Of a stretch of DNA of 64,000 nucleotides, positions 8,861-17,965 are shown in pieces. The translations under genes were made by a program, and so were the position numbers. Position 1 is the stretch's first letter, and the number at the start of each line of letters is the position of its first letter. The notes below the pieces were generated by a model. The model was given only the letters and a program-made list of their open reading frames with translations, ran no database searches and was not told where the DNA came from. This DNA comes from an uncultured Pelagibacteraceae bacterium (GTDB lineage Bacteria > Pseudomonadota > Alphaproteobacteria > Pelagibacterales > Pelagibacteraceae): assembly GCA_902592655.1 (NCBI GenBank), contig CACJFE010000004.1:17501-81500 (forward strand), read 5' to 3'.

Positions 8861-9444
8861 AAAAAATAAAATTAGCTTTAATAGGGGCAGGTGGGCACGC
8901 AGTATCCTGCATCGATGTTATAGAAAAAACGAATAAATACAAAATCGTTGGACTAGTTGATAATAAATCAAAAAGCTCATTTAGTATTGGCAATAAAACA
9001 TACAAAGTTATAAATGAAAAAGATTTTTTGAGAAGACCAGAAACAAAAAATATCTTGATTGCTATTGGTTCGCATAGATTTTTAAAAAAAAGGTCATCAT
9101 TATTTAAAAAATACACAAAACTCTGCTTCAAATTTCCGATAGTAATTTCTCCCTTAGCTTATGTATCTAAATTCTCAACAATAAATGAGGGAACAATCGT
9201 GATGCACGAAGCAATAATTAATGCTAATACCAAAATTGGCTCTAATTGCATATTAAACTCAAAAAGTTTAATTGAACATGATTGTAACGTTGGCAATAAT
9301 ACTCATATTGCAACATCTGCTATAGTAAATGGTCACACAAAAATTCATGATGATTGCTTCATTGGATCTAACTCTACTTTGTTACCATCATCAACTATTA
9401 AAAAAGGATCTTTAATAAAAGCAAACCAATTAATAAAAAAATAA
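8857..9444 (+). CDS. legH: LegH/NeuD-like sugar N-acetyltransferase
   Basis: 195-residue NeuD/PglD-family acyltransferase. An N-terminal Rossmann-like half (LALIGAGGHAVSCIDVIE) is followed by a left-handed beta-helix from about residue 95, seen as isoleucine-rich hexads (NEGTIVMHEAIINANTKIG, IEHDCNVG). The likely catalytic His is in LIEHDC. In this context it should N-acetylate the C4 amino group to give the diacetamido sugar. PglD-like use in another pathway is possible, but the neighbours favour LegH. Confidence 0.84.
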   Translation: MKKIKLALIGAGGHAVSCIDVIEKTNKYKIVGLVDNKSKSSFSIGNKTYKVINEKDFLRRPETKNILIAIGSHRFLKKRSSLFKKYTKLCFKFPIVISPLAYVSKFSTINEGTIVMHEAIINANTKIGSNCILNSKSLIEHDCNVGNNTHIATSAIVNGHTKIHDDCFIGSNSTLLPSSTIKKGSLIKANQLIKK

Positions 9445-9446
9445 AT

Positions 9447-10448
9447 ATGAATAATCTTATTGTAATTGCAGAAGCAGGAGTAAATCATAATGGTGATTTA
9501 AAAAAAGCTCTTAAATTAGTTGACTTGGCAGCAAAAGCTAAAGCAGACTATATAAAATTCCAAACTTATTTTACAGAAGATTTAGTTCAAAAAGATTTTT
9601 CTTGTGCAAATTATCAAAAATCAAACTCAAATTTTAGAAATCAATATAAAATGTTAAAAAAATATGAATTAAGTGAATCGGATTTTAAAAAAATTTTTCA
9701 AAGATGCAAAATAAAGAAAATAAAATTTTTATCTAGTCCTTTTGACTTAAAAAGCATATCTTTTTTAAAAAGACTAAAAGTAAAAACAATAAAAATACCC
9801 TCAGGTGAGATTACCAATATCCCTTATCTTTCAAAAATTGGAAGTCTAAACCTCAAAATTATCCTTTCTACAGGAATGTCCAATCTTAAAGAAATTAAAA
9901 ATGCTTTAAAATTATTGATTAACAGCGGAACGAAAAGAAAAAATATTTCACTATTACATTGTAACACTGAGTACCCAGTTAAATTAGAGGAAACTAATTT
10001 AAAATCTATTAACTTTTTAAAAAGAAAATTTAATCTTAAAACTGGTTTCTCGGACCATACTACTGGATTTGAAGCATCTTTAACTTCAATTGGCTTGGGT
10101 GCAGAAATAATTGAGAAACATTTTACTTTAAATAAATCTTTGGCAGGACCTGATCATAAAGCTAGTTTAGATCAAAAAGAATTAGTTGATTTTGTTACAA
10201 AATTGAAAAAAGCTTATAAAAGTTTAGGGCAAAATAGAAAATTTGCCTCTAATAAAGAATTACAAAATTTAAAATTTATTAGAAAAAATATAGTAGCAAA
10301 AAAAAATATTTATAAAGGTCAAAAATTTACTGAAAATAATATAACCACTAAAAGATCGAGACCAGGAATTGCCTCTGAGAAATGGAAAAAAGTTTTAAAA
10401 AAAACCTCAAAATTTAATTTTAAAAAAGATCAAAACATAAAAATCTAG
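9447..10448 (+). CDS. legI: LegI/NeuB-like nonulosonic acid synthase
   Basis: 333 residues with the two domains of NeuB enzymes: a TIM barrel (AEAGVNHNGD at the N-terminus, ADYIKFQTY, HCNTEYP near residue 173, GFSDHT near residue 200, EKHFT) and a C-terminal SAF/antifreeze-like domain (NIVAKKNIYKGQ...TTKRSRPGI). It condenses the hydrolysed hexose with phosphoenolpyruvate to form the nine-carbon acid. The barrel motifs carrying the metal and PEP ligands are complete. It is 2 bases from both neighbours. Confidence 0.9.
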   Translation: MNNLIVIAEAGVNHNGDLKKALKLVDLAAKAKADYIKFQTYFTEDLVQKDFSCANYQKSNSNFRNQYKMLKKYELSESDFKKIFQRCKIKKIKFLSSPFDLKSISFLKRLKVKTIKIPSGEITNIPYLSKIGSLNLKIILSTGMSNLKEIKNALKLLINSGTKRKNISLLHCNTEYPVKLEETNLKSINFLKRKFNLKTGFSDHTTGFEASLTSIGLGAEIIEKHFTLNKSLAGPDHKASLDQKELVDFVTKLKKAYKSLGQNRKFASNKELQNLKFIRKNIVAKKNIYKGQKFTENNITTKRSRPGIASEKWKKVLKKTSKFNFKKDQNIKI

Positions 10449-10450
10449 AT

Positions 10451-11620
10451 ATGAGAAAAATTTCTTTAATATCAAGTTCAAGAGCTGACTACGGAATAAT
10501 GAAAAATTTAATAATCAAACTTCAAAATGATAAGGATATTAAATTTAATTTTTATCCAACTGGCAGCCTATTACAAAAAAAATTTGGGAATAATCTTAAT
10601 CAGATAAAAAGGGATAAAATAAAGATTACCAAAAAAATTAATATTGACCTTTTAAACGATAAAAACTTAAATGTAAGTTATGCCGTATCATCAGGTATAA
10701 AAAAATTTACTAAAGAGTTCAAAAAAAATAAACCAGATATTCTTGTAATCTTAGGAGATAGATATGAAATTTTTTCTGTAGCTATAGCCGCGATGATTAA
10801 TCAAATTCCTATTGCACATATTCACGGCGGAGAGTCAACCGAAGGGGTTATTGATGAAGCTATAAGACACTCAATTACAAAAATGTCTCATTTGCATTTT
10901 GTATCGACAAATAAGTATTTTAATAGGGTTCTACAGTTAGGTGAAAAAAAAGAAAATATTTATAATGTTGGCTCCCTAGGAGTAGAGAATGTAAAAAAAC
11001 AGAAATTTTTTTTAAATACTAAATCATTAAAAAAATTTAATTTAAGTAATAAAAAACAAATTTTTGTGATCACATTACATCCAGAAACACTAGATAACAG
11101 TAATACTAAAAAAAATATAATTATTTTACTAAATGCCTTGAAAAAATTTAAAAATACAAATTTTATATTCACTATGCCCAATGCAGAGGCAGGCTATAAG
11201 GAAATTAATAATCAAATAATAAGGTTTTGCAGAATTAACAAAGACTCGATTTATTTTAAATCCCTCGGCCAAGATGATTACTTTGAGATTTGCAAACATG
11301 CTCATTGTATAATAGGAAATTCATCAAGCGGGATAATTGAAGCACCGTCGTTACTTACACCATCAGTTGATATTGGAAATAGGCAATTAGGTAGAGTAAG
11401 AGCAGAGTCTGTAATAAATTCAAAATACAATGTAAAATCTATAATTAAGTCAATAAAAAAATGTCTCAAATTAAAAAATACAAAGATAAAGTTTTCAAAA
11501 TTTAAAAATCCTTATGAGAAAAAGAAAACTACTGATCAGATTATTAGAGCACTGAAGACAAAAAAACTTGAAAATATCTTATTTAAAAATTTCAAAGATT
11601 TTCACAAAAAACTTTCATGA
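10451..11620 (+). CDS. legG: LegG/NeuC-like hydrolysing UDP/GDP-sugar 2-epimerase
   Basis: 389-residue GT-B-fold hydrolysing 2-epimerase. SSSRADYGIMKNLI near the N-terminus, LGDRYEIFSVAIAAMINQIPIAHIHGGE (residues ~100-127) and IIGNSSSGIIEAPSL (near residue 287) are NeuC family signatures. It removes the nucleotide and inverts C2 to supply the free hexose to LegI. It lies directly after legI and before ptmE, whose product makes the GDP-sugar that feeds the pathway, so GDP is the likely leaving nucleotide. Confidence 0.88.
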   Translation: MRKISLISSSRADYGIMKNLIIKLQNDKDIKFNFYPTGSLLQKKFGNNLNQIKRDKIKITKKINIDLLNDKNLNVSYAVSSGIKKFTKEFKKNKPDILVILGDRYEIFSVAIAAMINQIPIAHIHGGESTEGVIDEAIRHSITKMSHLHFVSTNKYFNRVLQLGEKKENIYNVGSLGVENVKKQKFFLNTKSLKKFNLSNKKQIFVITLHPETLDNSNTKKNIIILLNALKKFKNTNFIFTMPNAEAGYKEINNQIIRFCRINKDSIYFKSLGQDDYFEICKHAHCIIGNSSSGIIEAPSLLTPSVDIGNRQLGRVRAESVINSKYNVKSIIKSIKKCLKLKNTKIKFSKFKNPYEKKKTTDQIIRALKTKKLENILFKNFKDFHKKLS

Positions 11621-11641
11621 GAATAATCTTTCTATAAAAAA

Positions 11642-12706
11642 ATGGTTAAATTACTGAAGAAAAATAACAAAAAAAAAAATATTATACTAAGTAGTTCAAA
11701 AATTAAGATTGCTCTTAAAATTCTTAATAATCCTAAATTTAATACATTATTTATAATAAAAAAAAATAAAGAACTTCTTGGAACAATTACGGATGGAGAT
11801 TTAAGGAGAGGTTTTTTAAAAGGGTTTGGTTTAAATGATCCCGTTGATCTAGTGATGAAGAGAAAGTTCAAGTTTGTTACAAAAAATCAAATTAAAGATA
11901 GAGACTTCATTAAAAAATTTTTTTTCAAGAATTTAATCTACCAGATCCCTGTAATTGATAAACAGAGAAAAATTTTAGATATTTTGCACAGTGAAACATA
12001 TAAAACTAATCATACGGTTCAAAAAAACGATTTTATAATAATGGCGGGAGGTTTTGGAAAGAGACTGAAACCACTCACTAACCGTGTACCTAAAGTGATG
12101 ATTAAAGTTTTTGATAAACCAATGATTAAGCATATTATTGATAGTGCAATATCAGACGGATTTAGAAATTTTTTTATTTCAGTCAATTACCTTAAAGATA
12201 AGATAGAAAATTATTTAGGTGACGGATCAAAGTTTGGAATAAAAATAAATTATATTAGAGAAAAAAAACCTTTAGGAACTGCAGGTTCATTATCTTTGCA
12301 AAAGAGCACTAACAATTTACCAGCTATTGTTGTTAATGGTGATGCTTTTACTGATTTGAACTATAACAATTTAATTAAATATCACAATAAAATTAAATCT
12401 CAATTTACAATAGTGACCAGTTTGCAAAGAGACAAAGAAGAAAGCGGTGTCTTGATCACAAAATCCAATAAAGTAACTGATCTAAAAGAAAAGCCTATAG
12501 TAATTAAAAAAATTAATTCGGGGATTTATGTGATTAATAAATCGATTTTAAAATTAATAAAAAAAAACAGACATTTAAATATGACAGATTTTATTAAATT
12601 CTTGATAAGAAAAAAAAAGAGAGTTGTAAGTTTTCCAATCTATGAAAAATGGCAAGACTTAGGTACAAAAAGTAGTTTATCTCAGTTACTAAAAACTAGT
12701 GATTAA
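11642..12706 (+). CDS. ptmE: PtmE-like glucosamine-1-phosphate guanylyltransferase (CBS pair + NTP transferase)
   Basis: 354 residues. Residues ~1-125 form a CBS domain pair (TLFIIKKNKELLGTITDGDLRRGFLKG). From ~residue 128 a sugar nucleotidyltransferase follows (IIMAGGFGKRLKPLTNRVPKVMIKV, then VVNGDAFTDL). This fusion is the hallmark of PtmE, which makes GDP-glucosamine for legionaminic acid in Campylobacter. Its presence is why I assign the pathway to legionaminic acid rather than sialic or pseudaminic acid. Confidence 0.84.
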   Translation: MVKLLKKNNKKKNIILSSSKIKIALKILNNPKFNTLFIIKKNKELLGTITDGDLRRGFLKGFGLNDPVDLVMKRKFKFVTKNQIKDRDFIKKFFFKNLIYQIPVIDKQRKILDILHSETYKTNHTVQKNDFIIMAGGFGKRLKPLTNRVPKVMIKVFDKPMIKHIIDSAISDGFRNFFISVNYLKDKIENYLGDGSKFGIKINYIREKKPLGTAGSLSLQKSTNNLPAIVVNGDAFTDLNYNNLIKYHNKIKSQFTIVTSLQRDKEESGVLITKSNKVTDLKEKPIVIKKINSGIYVINKSILKLIKKNRHLNMTDFIKFLIRKKKRVVSFPIYEKWQDLGTKSSLSQLLKTSD

Positions 12707-14411
12707 TTTATTAACTAATACTTATCTTATATTGAATCTCAAGCAAAAGCTGAGATTATTGTTTGTTTCAATTTCAAGTATTTTAACAGGTTTGTTAGAA
12801 ATGATAAGCATAGCCCTTTTTATTCCCTTGGTTGGATTAGTAATAAATAAGAATTATTTGAATGAATTTAGTCTCTTTAAATTGATTTTAGAAAATTTTT
12901 CCCACTTTACAAATTTGGATATTTTTTACATTTTAATTATTTTATTAGTAATAATCTTCTTAATAAAAAATTCTATAATTCTATTTCTAAATTATTATTC
13001 CGATAAAAGTGCCTATAATACGAGGAAAGAGATAGGAAACACTATAATGAAAAACTACTTACAAACTAATTATGAAATGTACCTTAATAAGAACTCATCA
13101 ATTATATTATATATGCTTTCCGAAGAGATATCTAGATTTGGACACATGTTACTATCAATAATTAGGCTGTTTACAAATATCTTGATTACTTTATTCATTT
13201 TCATTTTTGTTTTTTATAATTATCCAAATCAGTTGATGATATTAGTTTTTTCTGCTTTCGTTGGTGGTGGAATCTATTTTTTATCTACAAAAAACTTCAT
13301 TTCTAAGTTTGGAAAAAGAAGATTACTTGGTGAAGCTGATTATCACAAAAATTTGAGAGAAACTCTTGATTTTTTAAAAGAAGTTAAGATTTATTTTAAA
13401 GAGAGTTTCTTTATTGATTTATTCAAAAGCAAAAATCAAGTTATAATTAAGAATAGCTATATATGGTCATTTTTTCAATCTTTGCCTAAGGTCTGGTTTG
13501 AATTAGTGGCAGTTTTTAGTTTGTTCGCTATTCTGTCATTCAATTATAGTAAGTCTCTTGATACTCAAGAAATTGCAATTTCTTTAAGTGTAATGATCTA
13601 TGCAATAGCTAGAATTTTACCATCAATAAATATAATAATAGCCTCACTTCAGAATTTAAAATTTTCAGAATATGGTTTTCATCAAATAAAAGAACTAATA
13701 AATTTAGAAAATACGAATATTGAAAAAGTACAGACTCAGAATATGAGTTTAGGAAAATTTCAAAATTTAGAGATTAAGAACTTTTCATTTAATTACCCTA
13801 ATAAAGAAAAAGTTATAGAAGATATGAATTTTAATATTAATCAAGGAGATATTATTGGAATAACTGGTGAGAGTGGAATAGGGAAATCTACGTTGGTTAA
13901 TATAATTACAGGACTTTTAAAACCTAAGACTGGATCATTTATTTTAAATGGTCACAAAATTGAAAACATAAGAGAAAATTCGCTTAATTTGTTCGGTTAT
14001 ATACCTCAAAAACTAAATCTACTAGACGAGAGTATAAAACATAACATTTCACTCGATACAAAAAATGTTAATCAAGATATGATTAAAGACTGTATAAAAA
14101 AAGCTGGTTTGAAAGAGTTTATTTCTAAGCTAGAAAAAAAAGAAGACACGATTATAGGAGAAAAAGGTTCATTTCTTTCTGGAGGCCAAGCTCAAAGAGT
14201 AGCTATAGCAAGAGCTTTGTATAATAATCCTGAAATATTAATTTTGGATGAGGCGACTAATTCTTTAGACTTAGATCTAGAAAAAAATATTCTGAACACA
14301 TTAAAAAAATTGAACAAAACTCTTTTAATAATATCTCATAATTCAACAGCATTAACAATTTGTAACAAGATCTATAAATTAGAAAATAAAAAACTTCAAA
14401 AAATACAATAA
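12699..14411 (+). CDS. ABC exporter, fused permease and ATPase (MsbA-like)
   Basis: 570 residues. About six membrane segments occupy residues ~15-330, followed by an ATPase with Walker A GESGIGKST (near residue 391), signature LSGGQAQRV, Walker B ILILDEATNSLD and switch ISHN. The GTG start overlaps the ptmE end by 8 bases; no ATG lies before the first membrane helix. Half-transporters of this type flip lipid-linked glycans (MsbA, PglK, WlaB). With no Wzx in the island it is the best candidate for moving the glycan across the inner membrane, but the substrate is inferred only from position. Confidence 0.85.
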   Translation: MINLLTNTYLILNLKQKLRLLFVSISSILTGLLEMISIALFIPLVGLVINKNYLNEFSLFKLILENFSHFTNLDIFYILIILLVIIFLIKNSIILFLNYYSDKSAYNTRKEIGNTIMKNYLQTNYEMYLNKNSSIILYMLSEEISRFGHMLLSIIRLFTNILITLFIFIFVFYNYPNQLMILVFSAFVGGGIYFLSTKNFISKFGKRRLLGEADYHKNLRETLDFLKEVKIYFKESFFIDLFKSKNQVIIKNSYIWSFFQSLPKVWFELVAVFSLFAILSFNYSKSLDTQEIAISLSVMIYAIARILPSINIIIASLQNLKFSEYGFHQIKELINLENTNIEKVQTQNMSLGKFQNLEIKNFSFNYPNKEKVIEDMNFNINQGDIIGITGESGIGKSTLVNIITGLLKPKTGSFILNGHKIENIRENSLNLFGYIPQKLNLLDESIKHNISLDTKNVNQDMIKDCIKKAGLKEFISKLEKKEDTIIGEKGSFLSGGQAQRVAIARALYNNPEILILDEATNSLDLDLEKNILNTLKKLNKTLLIISHNSTALTICNKIYKLENKKLQKIQ

Positions 14412-14442
14412 ATATTTCTTAAACTAATTATATTTTAAAAAA

Positions 14443-15651
14443 ATGATAAAAAAAAATCTTTTTCTTATTTTATGGAGTTGGAGATGGCGCCCGCATGATG
14501 ATTTAAGATATGAGATATCTCAAATTAAAAATAGAAAAATAAAAGTTCTTGTTTTTGAGTTTATAGAATTTTTATATCCTCATTTTACTCCTGCTTATAA
14601 AAATTATAGTACATCAAAAAATGTGATAAAAATTCGTAGATTAAAAGAACTTAAAGCTAGAATAAAAATATTAGAAAAAAAATATAATATCATTATTCTA
14701 AATAATTTAGATAGCATAAGCTTTAAAGGATTATTAATAAATTATTACTTAAAAAAAAATCAAACAAATACTGTTATTGAATTCAAAAGTGCGCAAGTGC
14801 CTTTGTCTAAAAAAAATTCCAAAATTTTTACTTATCGTAAATTTAAAAAATTTATAAACACACCATTAACAGCTTTTTATTATGCTAGATCAATTTTTTT
14901 TTCATACGTAGAAAAAAAAATGAAGCTATTTCCCGATTATTTATTTAGAGCTGGCTTAAAACATTACCCTAATTATATGTCCAATTATGGAGTTACAATT
15001 AAGGATATAAACTCTTTAGACTATTCAAATTATCTTACATATAAATCAAAACATAAAAAAAAGGGAAATAATTTAAAAAATTATATTCTATATATTGACT
15101 CGATTGGACCTAACTTTAAGGGAGATGAATTATTGTTTAAGGATAAAGATTGGTTACCAAATTTTACATCTAAAAATTGGTACCCACTTTTGACTAATTT
15201 TTTTAAAAAGTTAGAGAGAAAATTTAATAATAAAGTTATCATTGTTCCACATCCGAAAACTAAACATAAAAATAAGCCTAAATATTTTGGTTATAGACCA
15301 GTTTCAAAAAAAAAAATTTTTGAATTAATAGATAATTCAAAGTTAGTGATAACAAGAATGTCTACCGCAATTTCTTATGCAATAGTATGTAGAAAACCAA
15401 TTTTATTTATTTACTCTAATGAACTTCATTTAACTGAAAACTACATGAACGAACTAAGTTTACATATAAACGAGACAGGGTCTAAAGTTTTTAATATTAA
15501 TGAAAATTTTGATAAATTAAAACTTAATAGCGTACTGAAAATAAATAAAAAAAAATACAGTTTATATAAAAAAAATTATATAACAGTTTTAAATAAGTCG
15601 ATACCAAATTATAAGATAATACAAAAAATTTTTAACAAACATTACAGATGA
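14443..15651 (+). CDS. Putative glycosyltransferase-like protein of surface-glycan loci
   Basis: 402 residues, no signal peptide or clear membrane span, very lysine-rich. The C-terminal third carries KVIIVPHPKTKH, then LVITRMSTAISYAIVCRKPILFIYSNEL, the pattern of a GT-B nucleotide-binding domain in CDP-glycerol-transferase-like and capsule proteins. A similar layout is seen in the genes at 3067 and 19631, though the three are not obvious duplicates. It is translationally coupled (ATGA overlap) to the aldolase gene that follows, so it may transfer the acid that the next three genes make. Confidence 0.55.
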   Translation: MIKKNLFLILWSWRWRPHDDLRYEISQIKNRKIKVLVFEFIEFLYPHFTPAYKNYSTSKNVIKIRRLKELKARIKILEKKYNIIILNNLDSISFKGLLINYYLKKNQTNTVIEFKSAQVPLSKKNSKIFTYRKFKKFINTPLTAFYYARSIFFSYVEKKMKLFPDYLFRAGLKHYPNYMSNYGVTIKDINSLDYSNYLTYKSKHKKKGNNLKNYILYIDSIGPNFKGDELLFKDKDWLPNFTSKNWYPLLTNFFKKLERKFNNKVIIVPHPKTKHKNKPKYFGYRPVSKKKIFELIDNSKLVITRMSTAISYAIVCRKPILFIYSNELHLTENYMNELSLHINETGSKVFNINENFDKLKLNSVLKINKKKYSLYKKNYITVLNKSIPNYKIIQKIFNKHYR

Positions 15652-17234
15652 AAAAAGCAAATCTAAAAATTTTAGACTGTACCTTAAGAGACGGAGGTTA
15701 TTACAATGACTGGAGATTCTCAAAAGATACTGTTCAAAAATATATAAAAGGTATAAATGACTCAAAAATTGATATTTTGGAAATTGGTTTCAGATTTTTA
15801 AAAAAAAATAACTTAGGAATTTTTGCAAACTCACTCGATAAAAACATTAATCGGTACAATTTTAGAAAGAATTTAAAAATTGCTGTTATGATTAATGCTA
15901 GCGATTTTGACCTATCAAAAAACTATAAAAAGCAATTATCTAAATATATTTGTAAGAAAGAAAACTCTAAGGTATCTATTATTAGAATCGCTACCCACTT
16001 AAATGAAGTAAGCAAGATTATACCTCATATTAAATTTTTGAAGAAATTAGGCTACCATATAATTTTAAACTTAATGCAAATTGATAAAGTTTCCTCAAAA
16101 AATTTAATTAAATCATTAAATCTATTAAAGAAATCAAAGTCTTTAAGTACATTTTATTTCGCCGATTCTTTTGGAAGTTTAAATCCAAGCGATGTAAAAA
16201 AAATTTCTAACATAATTAAAAGATATTGGAATAAAGAATTCGGATTTCATGCACATGATAACTGTGGTTTAGCTTTACAAAACGCACTTACGGCAATTAA
16301 ACATGGTGCTCGATGGATTGACTCAACGATACAAGGAATGGGAAGAGGAGCAGGCAATGTAACTACCGAAGATTTATTGTGCGAAATCAATGATATTTAC
16401 GATTTTAAATATAATTTATCACCCATATTTAAATTGTCTCAAGATCAATTTCAGAAGTTAAAACAAAATTACAAGTGGGGAAAATCAATTTACTACCATT
16501 TATCTGCTAAACTTCAAATACATCCTACTTACATACAAGAGTTATTGAAAGACGATAGGTATGAACATCACGAAATTTTAGAAATAATTAATTCCCTTGG
16601 AAAAATCAAATCAAGTTCATTTAATCCGTACATGCTAAACAATTTTATAAATGAAAAGATCAATTTTAAAAAATGTTGGAATTCTAAAAACTGGTGTAAA
16701 AATAGAAATATACTTATTTTAGGCCAAGGTCAGAGTATAAAACGCAATAATTCTTTTCTAGTAAAATTTATAAAAAAAAATAAATGTAAAGTTTTGTCTC
16801 TAAATATTAATAAATATTTTAATAAAAACTTAATTAATTTTTTTGTCGTTGCTCATGAGTCGAGAATGTTAGTTGATTTTGCTAAATATAAAACTATTTC
16901 AAAAAAATTAATTATTCCTATGGACAGGGTAAATAAGATTTTAGGTAAATCAATTGCGAAAAAAGCTAAAAATTACGGTTTCACAATTAAAAAAGATAAT
17001 TTCAACTATTATGATAAATACTGTATCCTACCTAATAACTTAGCAATCGGTTATGCAATAGCGGTAAGTTTATCTGGACGTTGCAGTAAAATATATTTAG
17101 CTGGTTTTGATGGGTTCAAATCTGATAGTGCTAAAAATAGAGAAATGAAAAATTACTTAAAGTTTTTGTTGAGTAAAACAAAAACAAAAATTATAAACAT
17201 TACGCCTTCAAAATATTTTAAAAATCAATTATGA
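15648..17234 (+). CDS. DRE-TIM aldolase-domain protein with C-terminal Rossmann-like domain
   Basis: 528 residues in two parts. Residues ~1-290 are an HMGL-type TIM barrel: LDCTLRDGGYYNDW contains the DRE-TIM metal Asp, and FGFHAHDNCGLAL (near residue 201) the HxH metal pair, followed by the glycine-rich STIQGMGRGAGN. Such barrels do aldol or Claisen chemistry on pyruvate or acyl-CoA; the nearest pyruvate aldolases are of the 4-hydroxy-2-oxovalerate type. Residues ~350-528 (NILILGQGQSIKRNN, then IYLAGFDGF) form a second Rossmann-like domain recalling MptE/DUF115 or sialyltransferase folds. The next genes are a KdsB and a HAD phosphatase, so ulosonic acid synthesis is suggested. No exact function is known to me. 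Confidence 0.68.
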   Translation: MKKANLKILDCTLRDGGYYNDWRFSKDTVQKYIKGINDSKIDILEIGFRFLKKNNLGIFANSLDKNINRYNFRKNLKIAVMINASDFDLSKNYKKQLSKYICKKENSKVSIIRIATHLNEVSKIIPHIKFLKKLGYHIILNLMQIDKVSSKNLIKSLNLLKKSKSLSTFYFADSFGSLNPSDVKKISNIIKRYWNKEFGFHAHDNCGLALQNALTAIKHGARWIDSTIQGMGRGAGNVTTEDLLCEINDIYDFKYNLSPIFKLSQDQFQKLKQNYKWGKSIYYHLSAKLQIHPTYIQELLKDDRYEHHEILEIINSLGKIKSSSFNPYMLNNFINEKINFKKCWNSKNWCKNRNILILGQGQSIKRNNSFLVKFIKKNKCKVLSLNINKYFNKNLINFFVVAHESRMLVDFAKYKTISKKLIIPMDRVNKILGKSIAKKAKNYGFTIKKDNFNYYDKYCILPNNLAIGYAIAVSLSGRCSKIYLAGFDGFKSDSAKNREMKNYLKFLLSKTKTKIINITPSKYFKNQL

Positions 17235-17965
17235 TTTTAGGTTTAATACCTGCAAGACTAAATTCTAAAAGATTACCCGAAAAACCATTAGCGTTATTAG
17301 ACGGAGTACCATTAATAATTCATGTTTACAAAAGAGCTAAACTCTCATTAAGCTGTGATGAGATAATTGTTTGTACTGATAGTGATAAGATCTTAAATGA
17401 GGTTAAGCGCCACGGCGGTAAGGCGATAATGACTTCAAAAAAACATAAAAATGGCACAGAGAGAATAAGCGAGATTGCAAAAAACTTTAAACCTAAATTA
17501 GTCTTGGATATCCAAGGCGATGAACCATTATTGAATCCCAATGATATAGATGTAGTGGTTAATTATCATTTGGATAATAAACACTTTGAGATAATAGTAC
17601 CATCACATCCAACAAGTGAAAAAATTGAAAATCCAAATATAGTAAAAATTGTTTCAAATGATCAAGGGGAAGTAGTTTATTTTAGTAGAAGTTTAATACC
17701 AAATAATTTTAAACAAAAAAAAATACTTTTTCACCGTCATTTATCTATAGTTTCGTTTAAACCAGAAATTTTACAAAAATTTTCTAATTTAGAAATTTCA
17801 AATCTAGAAAAAATAGAAGATATCGAATTGTTAAGAGCTTTGGAAAATAAAATTAAAATAGGAACTTTATCAATTAAAGGGGACAGCTTCTCTGTAGACA
17901 CAAAAGACGATCTATTAAGAGCCAGAAAAATTATAAAAAATGATCCCATCAGAAAATTATATTAA
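17231..17965 (+). CDS. kdsB: KdsB-like 3-deoxy-manno-octulosonate cytidylyltransferase, copy 2
   Basis: 244 residues, very close to canonical KdsB in motif content: LIPARLNSKRLPEKPL, CTDSDKI near residue 48, LDIQGDEPLLNP near residue 97 and EDIELLRALE near the end. It activates Kdo or an analogous acid with CTP in the cytoplasm. It overlaps the aldolase gene (ATGA) and the HAD gene (26 bases), so the three are probably made together. It could be the cell's general Kdo enzyme placed in the island, or one dedicated to the acid produced by the aldolase; the sequence alone does not decide. Confidence 0.85.
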   Translation: MILGLIPARLNSKRLPEKPLALLDGVPLIIHVYKRAKLSLSCDEIIVCTDSDKILNEVKRHGGKAIMTSKKHKNGTERISEIAKNFKPKLVLDIQGDEPLLNPNDIDVVVNYHLDNKHFEIIVPSHPTSEKIENPNIVKIVSNDQGEVVYFSRSLIPNNFKQKKILFHRHLSIVSFKPEILQKFSNLEISNLEKIEDIELLRALENKIKIGTLSIKGDSFSVDTKDDLLRARKIIKNDPIRKLY

